Part shown: piece by piece, positions 1 to 7,983 of the stretch | Layout: every line of letters begins with the position of its first letter | Position numbering within the stretch: the stretch's first letter is position 1 | Origin: an uncultured Nitrospira sp. | Lineage (GTDB): Bacteria; Nitrospirota; Nitrospiria; Nitrospirales; Nitrospiraceae | Length of the DNA: 64,000 nucleotides | Reading direction: 5' to 3' | Assembly: GCA_902500995.1 (NCBI GenBank) | Contig: CABVSR010000017.1 | Coordinates: 1 to 64,000, forward strand | Made by a program: the position numbers and the translations under genes | The notes under the pieces: generated by a model | The model's input: the letters and a program-made list of their open reading frames with translations, nothing else | Databases searched by the model: none | Told to the model about the DNA's origin: nothing

Positions 1-136
1 TGGATGCCGCACGAATAACCAATTGTCCCTGCTGAATCTCCAGATCGACGTCTCCATGCAGGTGACACTGTTCAATGACCGATTTCGGAATCCGGATGCC
101 TTGGGAGTTGCCGATCCGCACAACACGAGCTTTCAT
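1..136 (-). CDS. MazE/AbrB-type antitoxin, N-terminal part (cut by window edge)
   Basis: The minus strand encodes MKARVVRIGNSQGIRIPKSV and continues to the window edge, so about 45 N-terminal residues are visible. The IGNSQGIRIPK stretch is the SpoVT/AbrB swapped-hairpin DNA-binding fold of MazE-like antitoxins, which bind their own promoter and neutralise a cognate toxin. A GAAGGA ribosome-binding site lies about 7 nt upstream of the ATG. The toxin would be expected just beyond the left edge, on the same strand, but cannot be seen. The family is clear; that it works in a toxin-antitoxin pair is inferred. Confidence 0.75.
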   Translation of the reverse strand, partial: MKARVVRIGNSQGIRIPKSVIEQCHLHGDVDLEIQQGQLVIRAAS

Positions 137-169
137 GGCGATGTCCTTCTCGGTGTCTCTGAACGCTGG

Positions 170-179
170 TGTAATTACA
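170..179. promoter_or_regulatory. Palindromic candidate operator of the antitoxin gene
   Basis: TGTAATTACA is a perfect 10-bp palindrome 34 bp upstream of the antitoxin start. A wider GTGTA/TACAC pair surrounds it. MazE/AbrB antitoxins normally autoregulate through such palindromes; binding here is inferred. Confidence 0.35.
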
Positions 180-218
180 ATGGTGCTACACGCTCTGTCT
201 AGGATACACCCCAACACC

Positions 219-1460
219 TCACTCCCTCATCCTCTCCGCCGGATCGACATTCATCCACATCAGCCCGCCGCAGAAGGCGATGCCCGCGGCGACCAGCAGC
301 GAGGCCGTCCAGCCAAAGTGATCGGCGAGCCAGGGCGTGAGGCTTGGTGAAATGATCCCGCCGACGTTGGCCCCCGTGTTCATCACACCCGACAGAGTCC
401 CTGCGTGGGTCTTGGAGAGATCCGTCGTCACGCTCCAATAGGCGCCCACGGTGAAATACAACCAGCCGGCACCGAGCGACAGACAGACGATGGCCAGGGT
501 CTGCGACTCCACCCAGGCTCCGATCGCAATCAATCCGCCTGCCAGCGCCATGCCGAGCATGCCGATTGACAGCCGGGCCTTGCGCAGCCCGAGCAAAGGT
601 ACCAGGTAGTCGGTGACCCAGCCGCCGAGCGGACAAAAGAGGAGAATGGCGAGAAAGGGGCCTGCCGCCAGCCAGCCGCCGCGCAGCAGGTCGATCCCGC
701 GCACATTCACGAGATAGAGGTAAAACCAGCTCATATAGATGTAGGCCACATACCCGAGACAGGCATAACTCCCGACGAGCCACCAGAGCGACCGGGAGCG
801 GAGAATGTGCCGCCAGGGAATCGCAGCGGCGCCACCAGTCACCGACCTGCCGGCCGGCAGTCGATCCCGCGAGCAGAGGACCCAGAACACCGCCACCACC
901 AAACCCATCGCGGCAGAGAGATAGAACACCGATTGCCAGTGATAATTCACCATGACCCAGGATGCGAGGGGAGGGGTGATTGCAGCGCCGATCCCGATCC
1001 CTCCGATGGCGATGCCGATGCCGAGCCCCCGTCGCCCCGGCGGCATCCAATCGGCCACGGCGCGATTGAAGTTCGGCAAGGCCACCGATTCGCCCACACC
1101 GAGCAAGAAGCGCACGAGGACAAGCGCCCCCACTGTTCCGACCAACGAGGCCAGCGGCAGGGTGGCCACCACGGCACTCAACACCGTACAGAGGGACCAC
1201 CAGACCAAGGCGCAGGCCAACACCACACGCGCCCCCCAGCGATCGCCCAAGCGGCCGCCCGGAATCTGACAGAGCGCGTAACCGAAGACAAACGCGGAGA
1301 ACACGTAGCCCATGTCCTGATCGGTCATGCCGTAAGCGGGCATCATCTGCCGGGCCGTAACGGAAATGTTGACGCGATCCATGTACGTGACGCCGCTGAT
1401 GGCGAACAGCAGGGCGAGAATGCCCCAACGAGGTCGTGTCGTGGTGATGCCATCTCCCAA
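219..1460 (-). CDS. MFS transporter, anion:cation symporter-like
   Basis: A 413-residue inner-membrane protein with the usual 12 hydrophobic segments of the major facilitator superfamily. TYMDRVNISV in the first helix and PGGRLGDRWGARVV in the loop after helix 2 are typical of the ACS family, which takes up organic anions such as hexuronates, glucarate or phthalate with protons. The substrate cannot be read from sequence. The start is TTG at 1460, supported by GGAGG 6 nt upstream; no in-frame ATG lies nearby. It is transcribed towards the antitoxin gene and has no functional link to the genes on its right. Confidence 0.88.
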   Translation of the reverse strand: MGDGITTTRPRWGILALLFAISGVTYMDRVNISVTARQMMPAYGMTDQDMGYVFSAFVFGYALCQIPGGRLGDRWGARVVLACALVWWSLCTVLSAVVATLPLASLVGTVGALVLVRFLLGVGESVALPNFNRAVADWMPPGRRGLGIGIAIGGIGIGAAITPPLASWVMVNYHWQSVFYLSAAMGLVVAVFWVLCSRDRLPAGRSVTGGAAAIPWRHILRSRSLWWLVGSYACLGYVAYIYMSWFYLYLVNVRGIDLLRGGWLAAGPFLAILLFCPLGGWVTDYLVPLLGLRKARLSIGMLGMALAGGLIAIGAWVESQTLAIVCLSLGAGWLYFTVGAYWSVTTDLSKTHAGTLSGVMNTGANVGGIISPSLTPWLADHFGWTASLLVAAGIAFCGGLMWMNVDPAERMRE

Positions 1461-1569
1461 CTCAGTCCTCCAATTTTCTTGGTCAGGCTCAAAGGCGAGG
1501 CATTATAGACCGGCGAGCCTCAACCGACGAAGGTTATTTGCGAGGCCTCATAACCGTCGTTCGTCGCTC

Positions 1570-1670
1570 GTATCTCGTCGTTCGTGAAGCGTCGTTCGTT
1601 CAGAGGCTATCAGATGTCAGTCATCAGGTCCGATCCCTCACGAGATACGCTTCACGAGAGACGAGATACG
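1570..1670. repeat. Inverted repeat, 23-bp arms, 55-nt spacer
   Basis: The left arm at 1570-1592 and the right arm at 1648-1670 are reverse complements with 2 mismatches. The short word CGAGATACG occurs twice within and next to the right arm. The element could be a small palindromic mobile element or an RNA hairpin. Confidence 0.6.
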
Positions 1671-1679
1671 GTTTTCTAC

Positions 1680-1709
1680 CGTTTCACCTTTCACGTCTGA
1701 CGTTTCACG
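1680..1709. repeat. CGTTTCAC micro-repeats
   Basis: CGTTTCACC at 1680-1688, TTTCACG just after it, and CGTTTCACG at 1701-1709. The same 9-mer occurs twice before the sdhB-like gene at 6452-6474, which suggests a dispersed intergenic repeat. Confidence 0.5.
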
Positions 1710-1788
1710 CCCCTCAGACCGCGCATCGTATGGATTTCCCGCGCATGCATCCAGTACACTGCGTTAGGTTCTACTTAGAGGAGGGTCA

Positions 1789-4700
1789 GTGAGGGTTCGT
1801 CCCCGCACGGTAGTGCTGTCGATGCTCGGCCTGGTGGTCGCGGGGCTCCTTCTCCTCTTCTATTCCCGCGAGTTGTTCGGCGTCGATATCCTCAAGAACT
1901 TTTTCCTTCAGCAGCTCGAAACCAGCCTTCGCCGCAAGATCGAGGTCGATCGCATCAAACTCGTCGTGTTGCCCAGCATTCGGCTGGAACTCACGAACGT
2001 CGGCATTTACGGCCACGACGACCCGAGCCATATCGTCTTCTCCGCCAAGGAAATCGACATTGTCCTCCGCCTGCTGCCGCTGCTGAAAAAACAGGTTGTC
2101 GCCAAACGCATCTTCCTCAATGAACCGACCGTCACGCTGATTCGCAACCGCTCGGGCCATTGGAATGTGTTGGCCGGCCTGCCGTCCGCCGCGAAGGACG
2201 AGTCGGCCTATCAGATGTTCAGCCGGCTGCTGCAAATCCGGGAAGCCACCATTCAAAAGGGCCACATCACAATTACGGACGAGGCGCGGCCGGACGGGGT
2301 CAGGACCACGACACTCGAAACGGTCGAGATGGCGCTGAAGGTCTATCCGGGGAAGGCCCAGGGCGACTTGCACGTCTCTGCCGCGTTGCCGGCGCAGGGC
2401 ACGCCCTCGTCTTTTTCCCTGACAGGCACCATCGGGTTAAGCGAATCGTCCTCGACGCTGGCGGCGGAGGAACCCTATTCCGTCCGCCCGGCCTTTCAAT
2501 TCGAGGGCGAGATCGACACCACGAATCTTCGCTTGCGAGAAGCGGCCGACTTCTTCGGACCCCGGCCGGTTCCGCCCCAATTGCAGGGTGGCGCCAGTCT
2601 CCAAAGCCGGATTCGTGTCGCGCCGGGCGTGGCCGGCTACGACGTGGTGTTGACCGAGATTGCGGCCAACGTGGATGAACTGGCGGTGACAGGCAAGGCC
2701 AACCTGGCAGGGTTGCTGACCTCGCAACCCACTTTTTCCATCACCTTTGCGTCGCCGTCCATCGATCTCCGGTCGCTCTTCGCGAGGATTCCCGCCCAAT
2801 GGATTCATCCTCAATTGCCCGCGATCGTCGAACAGCGCCAATTGGGCGGCACGGTCGAAATCCTGTCCGCCACCTTGACCGGCGCCACAGCACCCAGCCC
2901 GCAGTTGTCCTTGACCGGTGATTTCCGCATCGACAAGGGCATGGCTTTGATCGGCAACGATCGTGTGCCGACGCAGAATCTGGCCGCGATCGTGTCGGTG
3001 GAGCCGGGACGCATCCGCGTCGGTAAGGTCACAGGCGCCTACGGCACGCTGCAGATTACCGACGGGAAGGCGCTCGTGTCGTTTCTCGACGACGGTCCCT
3101 GGATGGAACTGGATATAAGCGGCGATATGACCGCCGCCGACCTGGTGAAGTTTCTGATCAAAACGATTCGCGCGGACAAACTCACGTCACTGCTCGCGCA
3201 GTCGCGCGACATCGAAGGGCAGACCCATCCCACGTTCCGCCTGGTCGGTCCGCTGGACAAGCCCGAAGGCATTACCTTCGCGGGCGGGGAGGTGCTGGCC
3301 GATCAGGTCAGCCTGATGAATCCGTCGTTGCCGCAACGGCTCACGGCGATGCAGGGGCGTATCGTATTCTCACAAACCGGCGGCGCGCAATTCGATCAAG
3401 TCACGGCCAATGTGGGGGAGGCGCAGCTGCAATTCAACGGGATGATCAGCGGAGGCACGCCCAGCGTCTTTCAGGATTTCGTGATTCGCGCGAAAGGCAG
3501 CGCCTCCCAGCTCCGGCAGATGGTCTCGGCGGGGACCTTTCCCGATGACCTGCTCTATGGGATGGTCACGGCCAGGGTCCAGTTGTCCGGTTCGTCGGCT
3601 GCGCCCCATTTGCGCGGAGAGATCGGCTTGAATGAGGCCAAACTCGTGCTGCCGACGCTGGGGGAAAAACCACTGGGCTCGCCGGCCTCCCTGGAACTGG
3701 ATGCCGACGTGGCGCGCGGGGTCGGCCTGGTCATCTCGCGCCTGGAACTGGTCGTCCCGCCCTTGCGGTTACCGTTGAAGGGCCGCATCACCCTCGGCGA
3801 CCAGTTTTCCATCGACGCGTCACTGGCCACCGGCACGGTGTCGGTCTCCAGCCTTCCTGATTGGGTGTACCGCAGCGGATTCGAAGCCGGCAATCTCGAA
3901 GTATCCATGGACGTGAAGGGCTCGGATGCCGAGTGGAAGAATTGGCGAGCCGGCGGATGGCTGGCGTTGACCAACGGCCTCATGACGCTCAAGGGCGTGG
4001 ACGGGGCCGTCGAAGACATCTACCTTCGCTTGAAGTTTTCCAAAAACATCGCCGATATCAAACAGCTGTCGTTCCGTATCAAAGACAGTGATGTCAGCCT
4101 GTCGGGCGCCCTGAAAAATTGGACGACCAAGCCGGTGATCGCGGTCAAAATCGAGTCGGCCCAGATGGACCTGGATCTGCTCATTCCGAAAGGCCATCGT
4201 TCGCCGATCCGGGAATTTCTTGAAACCCTCGCCTCGACCAGTCAGGTCAGCGCCACGGCGACCATTGAAAAGGGCATCTACAAACATTTGCGCTTCGGCG
4301 GGTTATCGGGGCGGTTGACCATTCAAGACGGCATGTTGGATCTCGACCGTGTCGTGGCGCAATCGGGTACGGGCCATGCGGCCGGGCGGATGGTCGTGCG
4401 GCTTCCCAAGGGAGAACCGGCCGAAACAGAAACCTCGGTCCGCATGACGGGCATTCCCGCCGAAGCGGTGCTGCAGCTGCTGGGCGCGCACGATCAGCCT
4501 GTTACCGGCGACATGAAACTGACCGGCGCGCTGCGCGGGCATGGGCGAAATCCTCATGGCCTATTACCGACGCTCAACGGCAAAGTGGAACTGGTGCTGC
4601 AAGACGGGCATATTCTCAAGACAGAGAAACGCGCCATCTGGAAAATCCTCTCCATTTTGAACCTGCCCGCCGTGCTGCAAGGCAAGGTGGACCTGGAAAA

Positions 4701-5202
4701 AGAAGGGCTGCAATACAACCGTGCGAGCGCCACCCTCACGGTGCAAAACGGGTTGGTCAAATCACAGAACATCATTCTGGACAGCGCAGTGCTGAAGATT
4801 TCTGCGGTGGGGACCTACGACATGCCCACCGATCAGTTGGACATGATTTGGGCGGTGAGTCCGTTCGGCTCCTATTCACAGTTCCTGAAATCCATTCCGC
4901 TGTTCGGCCGGTTGGTGGCAGGGGATCGTAAGGGCCTCGCCACGGCTCTGTTCCAGGTGAAGGGGTCCATCGACGACCCGCAAGTGACCTACATGCCGAT
5001 GAAGTCCTTTACCACCGGATTGACCGGCGTGGCGCAACTCGCCTTCGACCTGTTGAAAAATACGGTGATGCTACCGATCGATATTCTCACGCCGCAGGAA
5101 GAAAAGGAGCCGCTGTTCGATCCGTCGTTGGAGATTCAGACGCCGCCGTCCGCGCCGCCTCCCGTCGAAGTTCCCGCCGCGCCGGCGCCGGCCGCGCCTT
5201 GA
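1789..5202 (+). CDS. AsmA-family envelope protein
   Basis: An 1137-residue protein with a single N-terminal membrane anchor (about residues 7-27) and a long periplasmic body rich in beta-strand repeats. The C-terminal part, with VSPFGSYSQFLKSIPLFGRL and GDRKGLATALFQVKGSIDDP, matches the AsmA-like C-terminal domain shared with YhdP and TamB relatives. These bridge-like proteins are linked to phospholipid transport to, and assembly of, the outer membrane. It ends in a Pro/Ala-rich tail. The GTG start has AGGAGGGT just upstream. The stop overlaps a possible TTG start of the next gene, so the two are probably co-transcribed. The function is family-level only. Confidence 0.8.
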   Translation: MRVRPRTVVLSMLGLVVAGLLLLFYSRELFGVDILKNFFLQQLETSLRRKIEVDRIKLVVLPSIRLELTNVGIYGHDDPSHIVFSAKEIDIVLRLLPLLKKQVVAKRIFLNEPTVTLIRNRSGHWNVLAGLPSAAKDESAYQMFSRLLQIREATIQKGHITITDEARPDGVRTTTLETVEMALKVYPGKAQGDLHVSAALPAQGTPSSFSLTGTIGLSESSSTLAAEEPYSVRPAFQFEGEIDTTNLRLREAADFFGPRPVPPQLQGGASLQSRIRVAPGVAGYDVVLTEIAANVDELAVTGKANLAGLLTSQPTFSITFASPSIDLRSLFARIPAQWIHPQLPAIVEQRQLGGTVEILSATLTGATAPSPQLSLTGDFRIDKGMALIGNDRVPTQNLAAIVSVEPGRIRVGKVTGAYGTLQITDGKALVSFLDDGPWMELDISGDMTAADLVKFLIKTIRADKLTSLLAQSRDIEGQTHPTFRLVGPLDKPEGITFAGGEVLADQVSLMNPSLPQRLTAMQGRIVFSQTGGAQFDQVTANVGEAQLQFNGMISGGTPSVFQDFVIRAKGSASQLRQMVSAGTFPDDLLYGMVTARVQLSGSSAAPHLRGEIGLNEAKLVLPTLGEKPLGSPASLELDADVARGVGLVISRLELVVPPLRLPLKGRITLGDQFSIDASLATGTVSVSSLPDWVYRSGFEAGNLEVSMDVKGSDAEWKNWRAGGWLALTNGLMTLKGVDGAVEDIYLRLKFSKNIADIKQLSFRIKDSDVSLSGALKNWTTKPVIAVKIESAQMDLDLLIPKGHRSPIREFLETLASTSQVSATATIEKGIYKHLRFGGLSGRLTIQDGMLDLDRVVAQSGTGHAAGRMVVRLPKGEPAETETSVRMTGIPAEAVLQLLGAHDQPVTGDMKLTGALRGHGRNPHGLLPTLNGKVELVLQDGHILKTEKRAIWKILSILNLPAVLQGKVDLEKEGLQYNRASATLTVQNGLVKSQNIILDSAVLKISAVGTYDMPTDQLDMIWAVSPFGSYSQFLKSIPLFGRLVAGDRKGLATALFQVKGSIDDPQVTYMPMKSFTTGLTGVAQLAFDLLKNTVMLPIDILTPQEEKEPLFDPSLEIQTPPSAPPPVEVPAAPAPAAP

Positions 5203-5252
5203 CCACCTCCGGAGTGCGTGATAGCATCCGATCATCTGATCGCCTCGACCTC

Positions 5253-6410
5253 ATGAGCCATTCCACCGATCACGAAACCACTCCCGGGCCCGGCGCGACG
5301 CTCTTCATCGCCGCCAGTGAAACCGATTCGAATCTGTATTACGCCACACAATTCATCGCGCCCGATCCCTTCATCTATCTGGAGGTCAAGGGCGAGCGGC
5401 TGATGATCATGAGCGACCTGGAGGTCGATCGCGCGCGTCACCAGGCGACGGTCGATCGTGTCCTGTCGTATTCCGAGCTCGAACGGCGGGCGACCTCGCA
5501 GGGCGTCACGACTCCGGGAAATATCGACGTCATCCATATCGTCTTACAAGATGCCGGCGTGCGCGACGTGCTGGTGCCGCCCACCTTCCCCTTCCTCCAT
5601 GCGCAACGGCTGCAGGAACTGGGATACCGCCTACGCACGAAACGCGACCCGTTTTATGAAAGCCGGGTGGTGAAATCAGCCGAAGAAGTCCGGCACATCG
5701 AGGCGGCCCAGCGCGCGACCGAACAGGCCGTGGCCGCCGCGCACGAGAGCCTGCGCCGCGCGGAGATTCGCGACCATGTGCTCTGGCTCGACGGAGAGGT
5801 GCTGACCTCCGAACGCGTGAAGAAACTGATCAACGTCGCCCTGATGGAATGCGACTGCGTCGCGCAGCATACCATCGTGGCCGGCGGCGAGCAGGCCTGC
5901 GATCCCCACGATGAAGGCAGCGGCCCCTTGCCGGCTCATCGCAGCATTATCTTCGACGTGTTCCCCCGCTCGGCCCACTCCCGCTACTTTGCCGACATGT
6001 CGCGCACCGTCGTGCGCGGACGGCCTTCGCCCGAACTGACGAAGCTGTATCAGACCGTCAAGGATGCGCAGGAAGAGGCCATCACCAAAATTCGAGACGG
6101 CGCCGACGGCGCGGTCATCCATCAGGGCATTTGTGATCGATTTGAAAAGGCCGGCTATAAGACCGGGCTGGTCAACGGCCGGATGCAGGGCTACTTTCAC
6201 GGGACGGGCCACGGCGTCGGACTGGACATCCATGAAGCGCCCCGCATCAGCCGCACGGGTTCACTGCTCCAGGAAGGCCATGTCGTCACCGTGGAGCCGG
6301 GCTTGTATTATCCGGGCCTGGGCGCCGTACGCATCGAAGACATGGTGCTCGTTACCAAGGACGGGTGCCGCAATTTGACGAACTATCCGAAAGTCTTTGA
6401 GCTCGGCTGA
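5253..6410 (+). CDS. M24 family metallopeptidase (Xaa-Pro aminopeptidase-like)
   Basis: A 385-residue cytosolic protein with a creatinase-like N-terminal domain and a pita-bread M24 catalytic domain. The five metal ligands are visible: Asp in IIFDVFPRS, Asp in YFADMSRTVV, His in HGTGHGVGLDIHE, Glu in VEPGLYYPG and Glu in RIEDMVLV. Such enzymes remove N-terminal residues in front of proline, although some M24 members have other substrates. ATG at 5253 was chosen; TTG at 5199, overlapping the asmA stop, would add 18 residues without adding homology. No ribosome-binding site is obvious for either, which fits translational coupling. Confidence 0.85.
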   Translation: MSHSTDHETTPGPGATLFIAASETDSNLYYATQFIAPDPFIYLEVKGERLMIMSDLEVDRARHQATVDRVLSYSELERRATSQGVTTPGNIDVIHIVLQDAGVRDVLVPPTFPFLHAQRLQELGYRLRTKRDPFYESRVVKSAEEVRHIEAAQRATEQAVAAAHESLRRAEIRDHVLWLDGEVLTSERVKKLINVALMECDCVAQHTIVAGGEQACDPHDEGSGPLPAHRSIIFDVFPRSAHSRYFADMSRTVVRGRPSPELTKLYQTVKDAQEEAITKIRDGADGAVIHQGICDRFEKAGYKTGLVNGRMQGYFHGTGHGVGLDIHEAPRISRTGSLLQEGHVVTVEPGLYYPGLGAVRIEDMVLVTKDGCRNLTNYPKVFELG

Positions 6411-6451
6411 CCCATGATTAGGGGTCTCTTAATGGAGCGGGGCCGTTGGCT

Positions 6452-6481
6452 CGTTTCACGTTCTACGTTTCACGCTTCACG
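6452..6481. repeat. CGTTTCACG micro-repeats before the sdhB-like gene
   Basis: CGTTTCACG occurs at 6452-6460 and 6466-6474, with CTTCACG at 6475-6481, directly abutting the start codon region. No Shine-Dalgarno sequence is seen between this repeat and the ATG at 6487. Confidence 0.5.
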
Positions 6482-6486
6482 TTGAT

Positions 6487-7461
6487 ATGCGCCTGACCTT
6501 CACGATCCAGCGCTTCAATCCTGAAACCGACCACCACCCGCACCAGGAAGAGTACCGCCTCGACATCGGACGCGGGATGACGGTGCTCGAAGCGCTGATC
6601 CGCATCAAGAACGAACTCGACGGCCGTCTGGCGCTGCGTTACTCCTGCCGCTCGGCCATTTGCGGCTCCTGCGCCATGCAGATCAACGGCACGCAAAAGC
6701 TGGCCTGCCGGACGTCTATCCGGAGAGAACTGGAGCGGCATGGCAGGATCACGATCGCGCCCTTGCCGAATCTTCCGGTGATCAAGGACCTGGTCGTCGA
6801 CATGGCGCCCTTCTGGGAGAAGATCCGGGCAGTCACGCCCTGGTTGACTCCCATCACCCATCCGACCAAACGCTACGGCTCTTCGGGGCAACTGCGCCTG
6901 TTGCCGGACAGTTATCACTTTCACAACGTGGATGCCTGCATCATGTGCGCAGCCTGCGTGGCAGCCTGCACCTCGCATGAAGTCTCCCGCGGATTTCTCG
7001 GTCCCGCGGCGCTGGCGAAGGCGGCGCGTTTTGTGGCGGACCCGCGCGAACCGTCGGACGCCAAACAGGTCCGGCTTTCTGCGCTCCAAGAGGCGGACGG
7101 GATCTGGGACTGCACCCGGTGCAACATGTGCGTGCAGGTCTGCCCCAAAGACGTGCAGCCGATGGAAGCGATCATCCGCTTGCGCCGGTCCTCGCTGCGA
7201 CATGGTCTAACCGAGGCCGAGGGCGCTCGCCACATTACCGGGTTCGTGGATCTGGTCCGCCAGGAGGGGCGGTTGAACGAAGCCCTGATGCCGCTGAAAG
7301 TCCTCGGGTTCAACCTGAGCCGAGTGCTCGACGTCATGCCCCTGGGCCTCCGCATGTTCTTCAAAGGCAAAGTTCCTCTGCCGTTCGGGCACACCATCCC
7401 CGGTATCGAGCAGGTCCGGGCGATCTTCGCCGCCGCGCGACGGCTGGCCGCGCGCCGCTAA
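6487..7461 (+). CDS. sdhB: Succinate dehydrogenase/fumarate reductase iron-sulfur subunit (SdhB/FrdB-like, type-E cysteine pattern)
   Basis: A 324-residue electron-transfer subunit passing electrons between the flavoprotein SdhA and the quinone site. Cysteines 54, 59, 62 and 74 form the N-terminal [2Fe-2S] site. Residues 151, 154, 157 and 161 form the first cubane motif. The last motif, cysteines 209, 212, 215 and 219 followed by proline, has four cysteines where classical SdhB has three and holds [3Fe-4S]. An extra cysteine here is the mark of type-E enzymes, which carry a second [4Fe-4S]. Type-E complexes use a CCG-domain SdhE, and such a protein is encoded at 17705. No sdhA is in the window. 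About 75 residues extend beyond the last cluster. Confidence 0.82.
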   Translation: MRLTFTIQRFNPETDHHPHQEEYRLDIGRGMTVLEALIRIKNELDGRLALRYSCRSAICGSCAMQINGTQKLACRTSIRRELERHGRITIAPLPNLPVIKDLVVDMAPFWEKIRAVTPWLTPITHPTKRYGSSGQLRLLPDSYHFHNVDACIMCAACVAACTSHEVSRGFLGPAALAKAARFVADPREPSDAKQVRLSALQEADGIWDCTRCNMCVQVCPKDVQPMEAIIRLRRSSLRHGLTEAEGARHITGFVDLVRQEGRLNEALMPLKVLGFNLSRVLDVMPLGLRMFFKGKVPLPFGHTIPGIEQVRAIFAAARRLAARR

Positions 7462-7466
7462 CGGCC

Positions 7467-7907
7467 ATGCCGGGCACTTTCCGATTTCTCGATGACATTG
7501 CCGTCGCGGACATGGCCTTCGAGGCCGAGGGCGATTCACTGCAGGCGCTTTTCGATGCCGCGACTCAGGCCCTCATTCAGAGCCTGGCCGATCCGGCCTC
7601 CGTTGCCCAGACCTGGCAGCAGATCGTCGATGTCGAGGAACCGGACATCGAGACACTGCTGTTCGAATGGCTGAATCGGCTCGTCTATCTCAAAGACGCT
7701 CAAGCAGTGGTCTTTCATCACGCCACCCTAAGGTTGGACACCAACCCTGATCGATCAGTCTGGCGCCTGCATGCCGAATTGGTGGGGGCGCCAGTCGATC
7801 CCTCCTCGCAGGAGCTTCGATCAGACGTGAAGGGCGTGACCAAACATCTCTATGCCGTGAGCCAGGATGAGACGCGCTGGAAAGCCAGGGTGGTATTGGA
7901 CGTGTAA
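7467..7907 (+). CDS. Archease
   Basis: A 146-residue protein of archease length and pattern. It opens with FRFLDDIAVADMAFEAEGDS and has an acidic metal-binding surface. Archease stimulates guanylylation and turnover of the RNA ligase RtcB. The start is the ATG 5 nt after the sdhB-like stop. The rtcB gene follows 76 nt downstream on the same strand, the pairing known from many bacteria and archaea, which supports the call. Confidence 0.9.
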   Translation: MPGTFRFLDDIAVADMAFEAEGDSLQALFDAATQALIQSLADPASVAQTWQQIVDVEEPDIETLLFEWLNRLVYLKDAQAVVFHHATLRLDTNPDRSVWRLHAELVGAPVDPSSQELRSDVKGVTKHLYAVSQDETRWKARVVLDV

Positions 7908-7983
7908 CTGCGCGCACAATGAACGAGCCTTCTTCCATCAACCCCGGTTGACGTTCACTCTGTGTTTCCACGTGGGGCCCTCG

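Larger units (their letters stand above)
1461..1788. other. Intergenic region with inverted and short direct repeats
   Basis: This 328-nt gap separates two divergently transcribed genes and shows no convincing gene. It holds a 23-bp inverted repeat and CGTTTCAC micro-repeats, listed separately. Promoters for both flanking genes must lie here, but none has a clear consensus. An AGGAGGGT ribosome-binding site precedes the GTG start at 1789. Confidence 0.6.
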
